Below, one piece after another: positions 49,926 to 58,583 of a stretch of 64,000 bases of DNA. The notes beneath the pieces are model-generated. The model had not been told where the DNA came from and did not search any database. It saw only the letters and a list, made by a program, of their open reading frames with translations. The DNA is from DATARH01 sp035504235. GTDB taxonomy: Bacteria > Pseudomonadota > Alphaproteobacteria > ATCC43930 > CGMCC-115725. How positions within the stretch are numbered: the stretch's first letter is position 1; each line of letters opens with the position of its first letter. The stretch spans positions 7,995-71,994 of the forward strand of contig DATJSH010000085.1 of the NCBI GenBank assembly GCA_035504235.1, in the 5' to 3' direction. The position numbers were made by a program, and so were the translations under genes.

Positions 49926-50000
49926 GGAGGCGTCTCCCGGAGCCAGCATTTATCTGCGTGATGTTAGCGAGCCGCATGGCACGACGCCATGCTCTCTCGA

Positions 50001-50077
50001 CCACCCCGGCGCAGGCCGGGACCCATGTTTTAACCGCACGAACAGCGAAAGAATGGGTCGCGGCCTCCGCGGGATGG
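50001..50077. repeat. REP-like imperfect inverted repeat
   Basis: Arm one (50001-50027, CCACCCCGGCGCAGGCCGGG then ACCCATG) and arm two (50052-50077, ATGGGTCGCGGCCTCCGCGG then GATGG) are complementary with about five mismatches or gaps around a 24-nt loop. Arm one also contains an inner GC-rich palindrome. This matches the general form of dispersed intergenic palindromes in alphaproteobacterial genomes. It sits between an MFS stop and a hydrolase start. Confidence 0.65.
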
Positions 50078-50096
50078 AATAGTAACGGCGCTGGTC

Positions 50097-51503
50097 CTAT
50101 TCCGCCGGCGCCCGCCGTGCCTGTGCCAGTGTCGGTTCCGCGCCGGCGGTGAGCTGGCTGTCGATCTCCTCGATCGAGCGGCCCTTGGTCTCGATCCCGA
50201 ACAGGAAGGCAAACCCCGACAGGAACGACCAGAAGGCGAGGAAGATCATCGCCGGCATGATGAAGTCGAGCGACGCCTTGGGGCTAACGAAATTCGACTG
50301 GCCGCAGATCAGCGCCAGGCCCAGCGGCCCGATCACCTTGCCGAGATTGCCCAGACCGTAGCCAAAGCCCATGCCGCTGGCGCGCAGTCCCGCCGGCCAT
50401 ATCTCGGCCGAATACGGACCGATGATCGCGTAGGCGCCGTCGCCAAAGAAGCGCTGCGCCATCACGAACAGCCAGAACGCCGACACGCCACCGATCATCC
50501 CGGCGTAATAGAAGCCGGCGAGGCACATCAAGATGCCGCCGCCCATGCCAACGAGAAAGCCGGCCGGCCGCCGGCCGATCGCGTCGCTCGCGTAGGAGCA
50601 GACCAGCCGCCCGATAAAGCCGCTGACCCCGACCCAAATCATCAAAGACGCCGCTTGTGCCGGGGTGATCTTGAGGATCAGCACCAGAAGTGTCGTCGCC
50701 CACATCAGAAGCCCGATGCCGCTCGTCTGGCTGAGGCTCGTCAGCACCGAAACGACCATGCTGCGCGGATATTTGAAAATCTCGACCCAAGGCGTGTGCG
50801 GCGTCTCCTCGATCGTCGTTGGCAGCGCGACATCCTTCGGATCGATCATCAGCGCCCAGGCGACTGATTGGCGCGCCTCCTCGACGCGGCCCTTGCGGAT
50901 CAACCAGCGCGGGGATTCGGGAACCCACGCGCGGATCAAGAGGGTGAGCAGCGCCGGCAACAGGCCGATCGCGAACAATCCGCGCCAGCCGAACACCGGC
51001 GCCAGGAACGCGCCGAGAAACGCGCCAAAAATATTGCCGAGCGGCAGACAGGAGGTGACGAGCCCGCCGACCCAGCCGCGCTTGTAGGTCGGGATGAACT
51101 CCTGCACGAGCGGCAGGTCGACCGTGAACAGCCCCGAGACGCCAAAGCCGACGAGAAATCGGCAGGCTGTCAGGTAGAGCCACCCGCCGGCATCGGGGGT
51201 CAGCGCCATCAGCCCGGTGGGGATCGAGAAATTGAGCGCGGTCAGAATGAACACCTTGCGGCGCCCGACCTTGTCGGCCATCCAGCCCCAGAAGAAGGCG
51301 CCCGGAATGGCGCCCATGCCGGCCGACAGCAGTACCATCGCCGACTGACCGAAGGTCAGCTTCCATGGGCCGACGATGAAGGCCAGTACATAGCCGATCA
51401 GGTAGAAGTCGAAAAAGTCGAGCATGTCGCCCAAAATTGCCGCGACGATGATTTTCCACTGATTGATCGTGAGCCGCGCCTGCCGCTCGATCATGTCCAA
51501 CAT
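50097..51503 (-). CDS. MFS transporter (sugar/organic acid porter-like)
   Basis: 468 residues from ATG 51503 with GGAGGA 6 nt upstream. DMLDFFDFYLIGYVLAFIV opens helix 1. GWMADKVGRRKVFILTAL is motif A. VPESPRWLIRKGRVEEARQSV is the sugar-porter-like segment after helix 6, and ETKGRSIEEID at the end is the classical PETKG-type C-terminal motif. Twelve helices are expected. It probably imports a sugar acid or other carboxylate. It is divergent from the FAH-family/IlvD operon 200 nt away, which likely catabolises its cargo. Confidence 0.92.
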   Translation of the reverse strand: MLDMIERQARLTINQWKIIVAAILGDMLDFFDFYLIGYVLAFIVGPWKLTFGQSAMVLLSAGMGAIPGAFFWGWMADKVGRRKVFILTALNFSIPTGLMALTPDAGGWLYLTACRFLVGFGVSGLFTVDLPLVQEFIPTYKRGWVGGLVTSCLPLGNIFGAFLGAFLAPVFGWRGLFAIGLLPALLTLLIRAWVPESPRWLIRKGRVEEARQSVAWALMIDPKDVALPTTIEETPHTPWVEIFKYPRSMVVSVLTSLSQTSGIGLLMWATTLLVLILKITPAQAASLMIWVGVSGFIGRLVCSYASDAIGRRPAGFLVGMGGGILMCLAGFYYAGMIGGVSAFWLFVMAQRFFGDGAYAIIGPYSAEIWPAGLRASGMGFGYGLGNLGKVIGPLGLALICGQSNFVSPKASLDFIMPAMIFLAFWSFLSGFAFLFGIETKGRSIEEIDSQLTAGAEPTLAQARRAPAE

Positions 51504-51703
51504 GCGTATCCTCCGGCGTCGCGACTTTGCCCCGTCGCGGCTGATGCTGCGACGTGATACCGGCCCTGTTCGCATGTCGTGATTTGCCGTGACGATAGCC
51601 TAAACCGGCGGATTCGCAAATCGCTTGGGACGCGGTATAAGTGCTTTCACCGAGGGCGCTCGCGGCGAATTCTGGCGCGGCTCATCAGGCGAGGGAGCAA
51701 ACG

Positions 51704-52651
51704 ATGAAGCTATTATATTTCAACGACTTCAAGCTCGGCGTCTTGAAGGGCGACGCCGTGGTCGACGTCAGCGCCGAGGTTGCGGGCATCGCCCATACCG
51801 GGCCGGGCGACCTGATGAACAACCTCATCGAGCAGTGGGACGGCTATAAGGCGCGGCTTGAGGCGGCGGTCGCCAAGGGCAGCGGCGTCCCGGTGTCGAG
51901 CGTGCGCATCCGTCCGCCGGTACCGGGCCCGCGGACGATCGACTGCATGGCCGTCAATTACATGGAAGACGGCACGCGCAGCGCGCCGGCGCCGATCAAC
52001 GCGTTCCACAAAAGCCCCTCCGCTATTATCGGCCAGGGCGACACGATGGTGCTGCCCGACGTGCCGGCCGCGATCTTTGAGGGCGAGGCCGAGATGGCCG
52101 CCGTCATCGGCAAGAAATGCTCGAACGTCAGCGAAGCGCAGGCGCTGAGCTATGTGTTCGGCTACATGAACTTCATCGACGGGTCCGCGCGCGGTCTGCC
52201 ACCGCCGGGCAACGTGTTCTTTCAGATGAAGAGCCGCGACACGTTTGCGCCGATCGGCCCCTATCTTGTCACCGCCGACGAGATCGCGAACCCGCAGAAG
52301 CTGCAGATCAAGCTGTGGAACAACGGCATCTTGATGCAGAACTTCAACACCGACGACATGGGCCACAACATCGCCAAGTCGATCGCCTGGCTGTCGTCGA
52401 TCCACACGCTGCTGCCGGGCGACATCGTCGCCACCGGTACCAACCACCGCGGGCTCAACCCGTTCATGGATGGTGACAAGATCGAGCTCGAGACCGAAGG
52501 CCTCGGCCGCCTGTCGTTCAACATCAAGGACGAGCTGAAGCGCACCTGGGCGCGCAAGACGCGCCTGCAATGCCACGAAGAGGCGAGGGAAAAGACCCCG
52601 GGCGCGTACCCGGACTTCACCCCGCAGCTCACGGGCAAATACGCGAAGTAA
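51704..52651 (+). CDS. Fumarylacetoacetate hydrolase (FAH) family protein
   Basis: 315 residues from ATG 51704. The catalytic C-terminal domain has IFEGEAEMAAVIGKKCSNV (metal-binding Glu pair) and YVFGYMNFIDGSARG, where FIDGSAR replaces the more common ND.SAR with the Asp kept. It continues with GTNHRGLNPFMDGDKIELE near the end. Members hydrolyse C-C bonds of diketo acids or dehydrate and decarboxylate sugar-acid intermediates, using a divalent metal. Neighbours are an IlvD/Edd-type dehydratase downstream and an MFS porter upstream, which suits a sugar-acid or aromatic-acid pathway. Confidence 0.9.
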   Translation: MKLLYFNDFKLGVLKGDAVVDVSAEVAGIAHTGPGDLMNNLIEQWDGYKARLEAAVAKGSGVPVSSVRIRPPVPGPRTIDCMAVNYMEDGTRSAPAPINAFHKSPSAIIGQGDTMVLPDVPAAIFEGEAEMAAVIGKKCSNVSEAQALSYVFGYMNFIDGSARGLPPPGNVFFQMKSRDTFAPIGPYLVTADEIANPQKLQIKLWNNGILMQNFNTDDMGHNIAKSIAWLSSIHTLLPGDIVATGTNHRGLNPFMDGDKIELETEGLGRLSFNIKDELKRTWARKTRLQCHEEAREKTPGAYPDFTPQLTGKYAK

Positions 52652-52656
52652 CGCGG

Positions 52657-53490
52657 GTGGCGGCCGATCCCTCATCGACAAGGCGAAAGCGCGACGAGGG
52701 ATCGGGCCGTCGTGGCGGCCTGGGCCCGGGCAAGGAAAGCACGCCCCCGGCAATTCGCATTCTTGACAACGAATTGTTTGAAATCGCCGGGATACGGTTT
52801 CGCTGGGTGAGCAGCGATTATGGCAGCTGGCACACCTCGGCGAAGGAGGTCATTGTCCTCAAGCCCGCCAGCTGGTTTGAGTATTACGCCGGCATCATTC
52901 GCGAGCGCGGCATCCGCAACGTCGTAGAGCTGGGTATTTTCGAGGGCGGCTCGGTGATCGCGCTCGCGCTGTTGTTTGATGAGTTGCGCATTGCCGCGTT
53001 CGATTTGCGGCAGCCCGACGCGCCGGTGCTCGATCTTCTCGACCGGTTGAAAATCGCCGACCGAGTCAAGTTGTTCTATGGCGTCTATCAGGATGACCGG
53101 AAGCTCGTCGAGAAGGCCGTCTTCGACGTCTTCGGCGGTGCGCCGATCGACATGGTCGTCGACGATGCCTCGCACCAATATGCGCCCACGCGCGCCTCTT
53201 TCGAGATGCTGTTTCCGTTGCTGCGGTACGCAGGGGTTTACATCATCGAGGATTGGGCCTGGGCGCATTGGCCGGGCACGTTTCAGACGGAGCAATGGCT
53301 CGACCAGCCGGCGATGTCGAACCTCATTTTCGAGTTGACCATGTTGGCCGGCTCCGGACATGTGCCGATCGAGAAAATCGACATACGCACCGCCACGGCG
53401 GCGGTTTACAAATCGGAGGCGGGATCGCTGCCGAATTTCCGGCTGAACGGCGCGTTTCCGATGCGCGGCAAAGCCCTGCCGCTGATCTGA
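52657..53490 (+). CDS. Class I SAM methyltransferase-like protein
   Basis: About 277 residues if begun at GTG 52657, six nt after the FAH gene. The true start is unclear because the first 40 residues are Arg/Gly/Pro-rich, and an internal TTG near DNELFEIAG is also possible. RNVVELGIFEGGSVIALALLFDELRIAAFDLR is a motif I-like Rossmann segment. PIDMVVDDASHQYAPTRASFEMLFPLLRYAGVYIIEDW is typical of the Methyltransf_24/cephalosporin-hydroxylase-like group, including its DDASH and EDW acids. The role within an FAH-IlvD operon is not obvious. Confidence 0.75.
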   Translation: MAADPSSTRRKRDEGSGRRGGLGPGKESTPPAIRILDNELFEIAGIRFRWVSSDYGSWHTSAKEVIVLKPASWFEYYAGIIRERGIRNVVELGIFEGGSVIALALLFDELRIAAFDLRQPDAPVLDLLDRLKIADRVKLFYGVYQDDRKLVEKAVFDVFGGAPIDMVVDDASHQYAPTRASFEMLFPLLRYAGVYIIEDWAWAHWPGTFQTEQWLDQPAMSNLIFELTMLAGSGHVPIEKIDIRTATAAVYKSEAGSLPNFRLNGAFPMRGKALPLI

Positions 53491-53512
53491 CCGACGGCCG
53501 CACCCGCATCCC

Positions 53513-55210
53513 ATGAAACGGCTCCGTTCCGACATCACCCGCGAGGGGCTGCACCGCACCCCGCACCGCGCCTTCATGCGTGCGATGGGTTTGGACGACG
53601 CCGCGATCCGGAAGCCGATGATCGGCGTCGTGTCGATGAAGGGCGAGCAGACCCCGTGCAACATGACGCACGGCTTCCAGGTCGATGCCGCAAAGGAGGG
53701 CATCGCTGAGGCCGGTGGCACGCCGCGCGAATTCACCACGATCTCGGTTTCTGACGGGATCAGCATGAACCATGAGGGGATGAAGTTCTCGCTGGTCTCG
53801 CGCGAGCTCATCGCCGACTCGATCGAGGCGGTGGTGCATGGCCTCGCCTATGACGGGCTTGTCGGCTTTGGCGGCTGCGACAAGACGCTGCCCGGTGTGA
53901 TGATGGGCATGGTCCGCTGCAACGTGCCGTCGGTGTTCATCTATGGCGGCGCCGCGCTCCCCGGCCGCTTTGAGGGCCGGGACGTGACGATCCTCGATTC
54001 CTATGAGGCGATCGGTGCGGTATTGACCGGCGATATGGACGAGGCGGAACTGGCAAAGCTCGAACATGCCTGTTTGCCGAGCGTTGGCGCCTGTGCCGGT
54101 CAGTTCACCGCCAACACGATGGGCATGGTGTCGGAGGCGCTCGGCCTCAGCATGCCGAACGTCTCGATGATCCCCGGCGTCTACAGCGAGCGCGCCGGAC
54201 ACGCGCGCCGTGCCGGCGCGATCGTCATGCGCGCGGTGCTGGGTAACGGCCCGCGTCCGCGGGACATTGTCACCCGCAAGGCGCTGGAGAATGCGTGCGC
54301 CATCGTCGCGGCCACCGGCGGCTCGACCAACGCGGCGCTGCATATCCCGGCGATCGCGCACGAGGCGGGCACCGCCTTCGACTTGGATGATGTCGCCGAA
54401 GTCTTCGCGCGCACGCCGCTGATCGCCGACCTGCGGCCGGGGGGACGGTTCACCGCGAAGGACGTGCACGAGATAGGCGGTACCGCCGTCATCATCCGCG
54501 CGCTGATCGAATTGGGCGCGATCGACGGGTCTTGCCTGACGGTGAGCGGCGAAACGCTTGCGCTGGTCTACGGCATTGCCGCCGCGCCCGATGGCGCGGT
54601 AGTCCGGGCGAAGGAAGCGCCGATCGCGCCCGATGGCGGGGTCGCGGTGCTGAAAGGCAATCTTTGCCCTGACGGTGCGCTCATCAAGGTCGCCGGGCTC
54701 AAGACGCTGGTTCATGAGGGCCCGGCGCGGGTCTTCGAAAGCGAGCAGGATTGTGCCCGTGCGGTCGAGGCACGCGACTACCGCGCCGGCGACGTGCTGA
54801 TCATCCGCAACGAAGGCCCGGTGGGCGGGCCGGGCATGCAGGAAATGCTCGGCGTTACCGCGCTGATCTATGGCCAGAAAATGGGGGAGGCGGTCGCGCT
54901 CGTCACCGATGGCCGGTTCTCGGGCGCGACGCGGGGCATCTGCGTCGGCTATGTCGCGCCGGAGGCGGCAATTGGCGGGCCGCTCGCGCTGGTGCGCGAC
55001 GGGGATCCGGTCCGTATCGACTGCACCGCCCGATGCATGGATTTACTGATCTCCAAGGACGAGCTCGCGCGCCGCCGCGCGGTTTGGAAACCCGCGGCTG
55101 CGCGGCACAAGGCGGGGCTGCTCGCCAAATATGCCGCGCAGGTCGGCCAAGCCAACAAGGGCGCCGTCACCCATGCCGGTGGCGCCGAATGGCCGTGGTT
55201 TGACGAATAG
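53513..55210 (+). CDS. IlvD/Edd-family dehydratase (dihydroxy-acid dehydratase-like)
   Basis: 565 residues. The three conserved cysteines of the [2Fe-2S] enzymes are present in QTPCNMTHGF, GFGGCDKTLPG (with the metal-ligand Lys) and GACAGQFTANTMGM. ISVSDGISMNHEGMKFSLVSRELIADSIEA and GRFSGATRGICVGYVAPEAA are also diagnostic. The enzyme dehydrates a 2,3-dihydroxy acid to a 2-keto acid. IlvD does this in branched-chain amino acid synthesis; relatives act on sugar acids such as arabonate, xylonate or galactonate. Its FAH-family and porter neighbours make a catabolic role at least as likely, so no symbol is given. Confidence 0.9.
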   Translation: MKRLRSDITREGLHRTPHRAFMRAMGLDDAAIRKPMIGVVSMKGEQTPCNMTHGFQVDAAKEGIAEAGGTPREFTTISVSDGISMNHEGMKFSLVSRELIADSIEAVVHGLAYDGLVGFGGCDKTLPGVMMGMVRCNVPSVFIYGGAALPGRFEGRDVTILDSYEAIGAVLTGDMDEAELAKLEHACLPSVGACAGQFTANTMGMVSEALGLSMPNVSMIPGVYSERAGHARRAGAIVMRAVLGNGPRPRDIVTRKALENACAIVAATGGSTNAALHIPAIAHEAGTAFDLDDVAEVFARTPLIADLRPGGRFTAKDVHEIGGTAVIIRALIELGAIDGSCLTVSGETLALVYGIAAAPDGAVVRAKEAPIAPDGGVAVLKGNLCPDGALIKVAGLKTLVHEGPARVFESEQDCARAVEARDYRAGDVLIIRNEGPVGGPGMQEMLGVTALIYGQKMGEAVALVTDGRFSGATRGICVGYVAPEAAIGGPLALVRDGDPVRIDCTARCMDLLISKDELARRRAVWKPAAARHKAGLLAKYAAQVGQANKGAVTHAGGAEWPWFDE

Positions 55211-55268
55211 CTGCTACCTTCACGCGATGCTCTCGGGGAGGCAGGCGCGGCGAAAAGGGTGCGTCCGG

Positions 55269-55568
55269 TCAGCGGCACTCCGGCAGCGCCAACAGCGTCT
55301 CGGGTTGCAGCCCGTCGCCGACGCTCTTGATGTATTTGCTGCCGTATCTGCTGACCGCGACGATGACCGGCAGTTCACGCCCGTCGGCCTTGATATAGAA
55401 GCTCCAGCGCCCGGTTTCGATTGCCGCGATGGCTTGGTCCTGGCTGATTCGCCAATGCGCGCCATCGAGGTTGACCCCGCCGAAGCCGAGAATGCGCCGG
55501 TCATGGTTCACCAAGTCGGAGCGCTTGACGCACGTGATGCAGTATCGCCCCGGCACCGCTGATCGCAC
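55269..55568 (-). CDS. DUF3892 domain-containing protein
   Basis: 99 residues. YCITCVKRSDLVNHDRRILGFGGVNLDG, ISQDQAIAAIETGRWSFYI and VAVSRYGSKYIKSVGDGLQPETLLALPEC form the full DUF3892 pattern (C-I-T-C start, SRYG-x-KY-x-K-T/S centre, LL-x-LPEC end). The domain's function is unknown. The two Cys near the start and one at the end could bind metal. It converges with the IlvD-type gene, 58 nt from its stop. It seems monocistronic; the upstream Rieske gene on the same strand ends about 80 nt away. Confidence 0.8.
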   Translation of the reverse strand: MRSAVPGRYCITCVKRSDLVNHDRRILGFGGVNLDGAHWRISQDQAIAAIETGRWSFYIKADGRELPVIVAVSRYGSKYIKSVGDGLQPETLLALPECR

Positions 55569-55647
55569 CGCCGACCATCCCCCAACGTCAACAGCTCCAG
55601 GGTAAATCTACCAGAAGCCGCGCCGAAAAGTTAAGTGCGCGGCGGAG

Positions 55648-56961
55648 CTACTCCGCCGCCTGGGCGAGCGGCGGCCGTCGCACATCGGCGAGCGCCTCCT
55701 CGTAGAGCTCAACCCAGTCGCGTCCGGCGGGCGCGATGATCTCGCCCGATCGCACATTGCCGGCGGCTTCCGGGTCGTCGACCAGCGGCGGTACGGTGCC
55801 ATGCTCTTTTAGCGCCCAGGCGGCCTCGTACAGCCGTCGGCGGGTCATGACGATCATCCGGTCGCTTGGCACCAGGTGTTCGAGCGTGCGGTCGGCGATT
55901 ACGTCCATGCTCTCGGTCATCGCCGAATCCTGCGGGAAAAGCCCGCTGATCCCCGAGAAGCTGACGGTCCGCTGCATCTCGCGGTCGATCAGATAGTCGT
56001 TCTCCGCGCTCGCCACAGTCCGCCAGCGGCCGAACCAGTCGGTCGTGTTGGGCTGCATCGGGCTTTCGCGGAACAGATGCGGGATTTGCGAGCCGTCGAG
56101 CTTGGTCAGGAGCGGACCGTCGGCGCCCTTCCACATCAGCGTGAAAACCATGGTGTGGGTGTCGTCCATCGGCACCCACCCCTGAGCCAGGATGTTGCCG
56201 GCGATCGGCCCGTTCGGGAACAGCGTCCAGAACGGCATCACCATATGGGCGTAGCGGTAATAGCAGTTGCCCGGCGTGGCCGGCCGATAGGCCGCGTACA
56301 TCGTGCCCCAATCCGCGTTCTTGACCTCGTATTGCGCGGCGCGCTCCAAGAGTTGCCAGCGCTCCATGTGGTTGGGGTCAACCTCACCGGGTTCGACCTT
56401 GCCGACATGGAGAAAGGTGAAATGCGCGGTGTCGACATCGCCTTCGAGCGCCTGCAGCCAATTGCATTCACGCTGGCGGCAGAACAGCGCGGTCTCCTCG
56501 GGCGGCGACAGCAGCGCCTCGATCGCCGGCAGCGGCGGCGCCTCTTTGCGCTCGCCCATATAGGCGTAGACGAGGCCGTTGCGCTCGGCGGCCCGGTAGG
56601 AGCGCGCCTTCACATGATGCCTCAGGTCGGTATTGCCGGGGACGTTCGGCATCTCAAGACAGTTGCCTTGCGTGTCGAATTTCCAGCCGTGATAGGCGCA
56701 GCGCAGCCCGCCTTCCTCGTTGCGGCCGAAGAACAGCGAAGCGCAGCGGTGCGGGCAGCGATGATCGAAGATGCCGATTTTGCCGGCGCTGTCGCGGAAC
56801 GCGATCAGCTTCTCGCCGAGCAGCATCAAACGCAGCGGATCGCCATCGGTCTTCAGCTCCGACGACAAGCAGGCCGGCACCCAATACTGCCGCAACAGCG
56901 CGCCCATCGGCGTGCCGGGACCGATCCGGGTGAGGAATTCGTTTTCGGCTGCGGTGGTCAT
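55648..56961 (-). CDS. Rieske [2Fe-2S] aromatic-ring-hydroxylating oxygenase, alpha subunit
   Basis: 437 residues from ATG 56961. The Rieske cluster ligands are CPHRC (Cys69, His71) and CAYHGW (Cys88, His91). The mononuclear iron site is ALEGDVDTAHFTFLH, with His180 and His185. The layout is that of the phthalate 4,5-dioxygenase/vanillate demethylase-type group, which needs a separate reductase, not found here. NPGNTDLRHHVKARSY-like sequence links the domains. It oxidises an aromatic or similar compound in the cytoplasm. An in-frame ATG at 57060 would add 33 unlikely residues. Confidence 0.93.
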   Translation of the reverse strand: MTTAAENEFLTRIGPGTPMGALLRQYWVPACLSSELKTDGDPLRLMLLGEKLIAFRDSAGKIGIFDHRCPHRCASLFFGRNEEGGLRCAYHGWKFDTQGNCLEMPNVPGNTDLRHHVKARSYRAAERNGLVYAYMGERKEAPPLPAIEALLSPPEETALFCRQRECNWLQALEGDVDTAHFTFLHVGKVEPGEVDPNHMERWQLLERAAQYEVKNADWGTMYAAYRPATPGNCYYRYAHMVMPFWTLFPNGPIAGNILAQGWVPMDDTHTMVFTLMWKGADGPLLTKLDGSQIPHLFRESPMQPNTTDWFGRWRTVASAENDYLIDREMQRTVSFSGISGLFPQDSAMTESMDVIADRTLEHLVPSDRMIVMTRRRLYEAAWALKEHGTVPPLVDDPEAAGNVRSGEIIAPAGRDWVELYEEALADVRRPPLAQAAE

Positions 56962-57289
56962 GTGGCTGCCCTCCCGATTGACCGATTGTCGACGCAATGT
57001 CCGCGCCAGCGCAAGAAAGCCGCTGTCGGCCCACATCGCAACAATCACGAGGTCGGCCATCTGTTATCCACCTGTTAGCGGTCGCGACAACGGCAGGCGG
57101 TGAGCTGCTGTTTGATTCGACGCGACAATCGCCCAAAGGCGATCGCAGTTTGACGGCATATAGGAATCAAGAGGGGGGAGTGAGCCGCGAGCTGGCCCTG
57201 CCGGGCGATTGCGGTTGGGAAGGCGGCCGACAGAGTGAAGATTCTCCGAGGCGGTTTACCGCCTCGGAGGGTATCGACGGGTCGGTGGA
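56962..57289. other. Non-coding stretch between the stress-protein gene and Rieske gene
   Basis: 328 nt with no supported gene. It contains a DnaA-box-like TTATCCACC near 57065, an isolated near match. It also contains a hairpin ATCGCC-CAAA-GGCGAT at 57128-57143, a purine run GAGGGGGGAG near 57170, and the terminator hairpin at 57244-57269. The Rieske promoter is presumably within its first 150 nt. Confidence 0.5.
57244..57269 (-). terminator. Hairpin downstream of the stress-protein gene
   Basis: CTCCGAGGCGGT (57244-57255) and ACCGCCTCGGAG (57258-57269) are perfectly complementary around TT; in RNA the loop would open to about four bases. It is 20 nt after the stop codon of the minus-strand stress-protein gene. 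Only a weak AT stretch follows, so efficiency is uncertain. Confidence 0.6.
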
Positions 57290-57889
57290 TTAGCGATAGC
57301 GGCTGCGTTCCGCCTCGATCTCCTCTGCCGTATAGAGCGGCGCGGTCTCGTCAAAGGATTGCCAACCGGCTTGGCGGTACGCCGCCTCGCGGGCGTACGG
57401 GTCGACCGGCTGGTAGCGGCCGAGAATGTCCTGGGCTTTAATGACATTCTCGCCCTCGACCCGGGCGGCGACGAGGGTCCCGCCGCGGCGGACAAATTCG
57501 GCATAGATATTGGCGTCCCGCTCGTCGACGCCGGCATTGGTCATCGAGCCGATGATCCCGCCGGCAACCGCGCCCACGGCAGCGCCGCCAACGGCGCCGA
57601 CGGCGGTGGCGACAAGCCAGCCGGCCGCGACGACCGGCCCGACGCCGGGGATCGCCATCATGCCGAGCCCGGTCAGAATCCCGCCGGCGCCGCCGACCAC
57701 GGCGCCGATTCCGGCGCCGGCTCCGGCATCGGGGCCGGCGTTCGTGCGGTTCTTGTCGACAATGCTGCCGTCGCCGTTATGGGCGATGACGCTGATGTCG
57801 GAGCTTGAGATGCCCGCTGCCTCCAGGGCGTCTACCGCGGGTTTTGCAGCTGCATAGCCGTCGTAAAGTCCGGTGACTGTGGTCGTCAT
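57290..57889 (-). CDS. General stress protein (YflT/GSP17M-like) with glycine-zipper segment
   Basis: 199 residues. TTVTGLYDGYAAAKPAVDALEAAGISSSDISVIAHN is the YflT-type stress-protein opening, a small alpha/beta domain. The central ~70 residues are Gly/Ala-rich (AGAGAGIGAVVGGAGGILTGLG; AVGAVGGAAVGAVAGGIIGS), a glycine-zipper pattern that can insert in or associate with membranes. GVDERDANIYAEFVRRGGTLVAARV completes the domain fold, followed by an acidic tail. Members are induced by stress in other bacteria. It is 33 nt downstream of the PepSY-like gene, on the same strand. Confidence 0.8.
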   Translation of the reverse strand: MTTTVTGLYDGYAAAKPAVDALEAAGISSSDISVIAHNGDGSIVDKNRTNAGPDAGAGAGIGAVVGGAGGILTGLGMMAIPGVGPVVAAGWLVATAVGAVGGAAVGAVAGGIIGSMTNAGVDERDANIYAEFVRRGGTLVAARVEGENVIKAQDILGRYQPVDPYAREAAYRQAGWQSFDETAPLYTAEEIEAERSRYR

Positions 57890-57927
57890 GGTTGGGTCCT
57901 TTCAGGGTCCGGCATTGCCGGACGCGG

Positions 57928-58257
57928 CTATTTGGTTACGACGTTGCCCTGGAAATCGAGCGCGACGGCCTGCGTGGTGCCGCCTTTGCTCGCCATGCCG
58001 CGCCAGATACCGTCCTTGTCCTTCGCCAGGCCGGACACATCGCTGTAGCCGGCCGCTTCAATGCGGGATTTGGCTTGTCCTTCGGTAAAGCTGTTGGCGC
58101 CGGCCGCCGGTGCGCCGGGGTTGGTTGTGGACGGACTTGCGACCGCGGGCGTCGAGGCGTTGGGGTTGGCGGCGGGTCCGCTCTGGGCAAATGATTCACC
58201 GGCATATGCCGTTACGGCGAGCAGAGCTGCGGCCGTGGCAGCCATTAAGCGGCTCAT
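57928..58257 (-). CDS. Periplasmic PepSY-like small protein
   Basis: 109 residues from ATG 58257 (an alternative Met lies at 58272). The signal peptide LMAATAAALLAVTAYAGESFA is followed by a Pro/Ala/Asn-rich linker. A C-terminal domain then reads FTEGQAKSRIEAAGYSDVSGLAKDKDGIWRGMASKGGTTQAVALDFQGNV. The E-G-Q-A-K-x-R-I-E-A-A-G-Y...D-x-x-G-x-W-x-G-x-A pattern is the PepSY-like fold common in alphaproteobacterial secreted proteins. The role may be inhibition or chaperoning, but this is not established. It is upstream of the stress-protein gene in a likely operon. Confidence 0.78.
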   Translation of the reverse strand: MSRLMAATAAALLAVTAYAGESFAQSGPAANPNASTPAVASPSTTNPGAPAAGANSFTEGQAKSRIEAAGYSDVSGLAKDKDGIWRGMASKGGTTQAVALDFQGNVVTK

Positions 58258-58583
58258 GGAGACACCTGTCATTGAGGAAAGTGTTCACTCAACGAACGCG
58301 CTAAGAAAACGTTCCGCCATCATTTGCGAGTATTTATTGTTCGCTAGCGAACTTACGGCTCAAAAATGACCGCGAAAACAAGTCAGGCCGACCAAAGGAA
58401 TCGGGTCGCTAAATTCTTGCGATCAAGGCCGCTTATACGGGGTTCGCCGTTAAAACCCTAGGCTCCGGGGCTAAGCTTTGGCGGTCTTCTATTCGGCGCG
58501 TCATTCAAAACACACAGCGTGCGGTGCTGATGCGACCGCATAGTGCTGCGCTCGCGCAATCACAGCCGGTTTGCGCCGGCCTG
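58258..58583. other. Non-coding stretch upstream of the PepSY-like gene
   Basis: 326 nt without a supported gene. It holds the presumed promoter of the PepSY/stress-protein operon and, near 58310-58360, an AT-richer segment with a 14-nt perfect palindrome. The half next to the dioxygenase gene shows nothing I can name. Confidence 0.5.
58339..58352. promoter_or_regulatory. Perfect 14-nt palindrome GTTCGCTAGCGAAC
   Basis: The sequence is fully self-complementary and lies 82 nt upstream of the PepSY-like gene start, next to the AT-rich TATTTATT. Position and symmetry suit a repressor or activator operator for the stress operon. No second copy was seen in the window. Confidence 0.45.

Noticed and set aside
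57060..57075. Possible DnaA box TTATCCACC as a replication origin sign
   Set aside because: A single near match with no clustered boxes, AT-rich unwinding region or dnaA/dnaN/parAB genes nearby.
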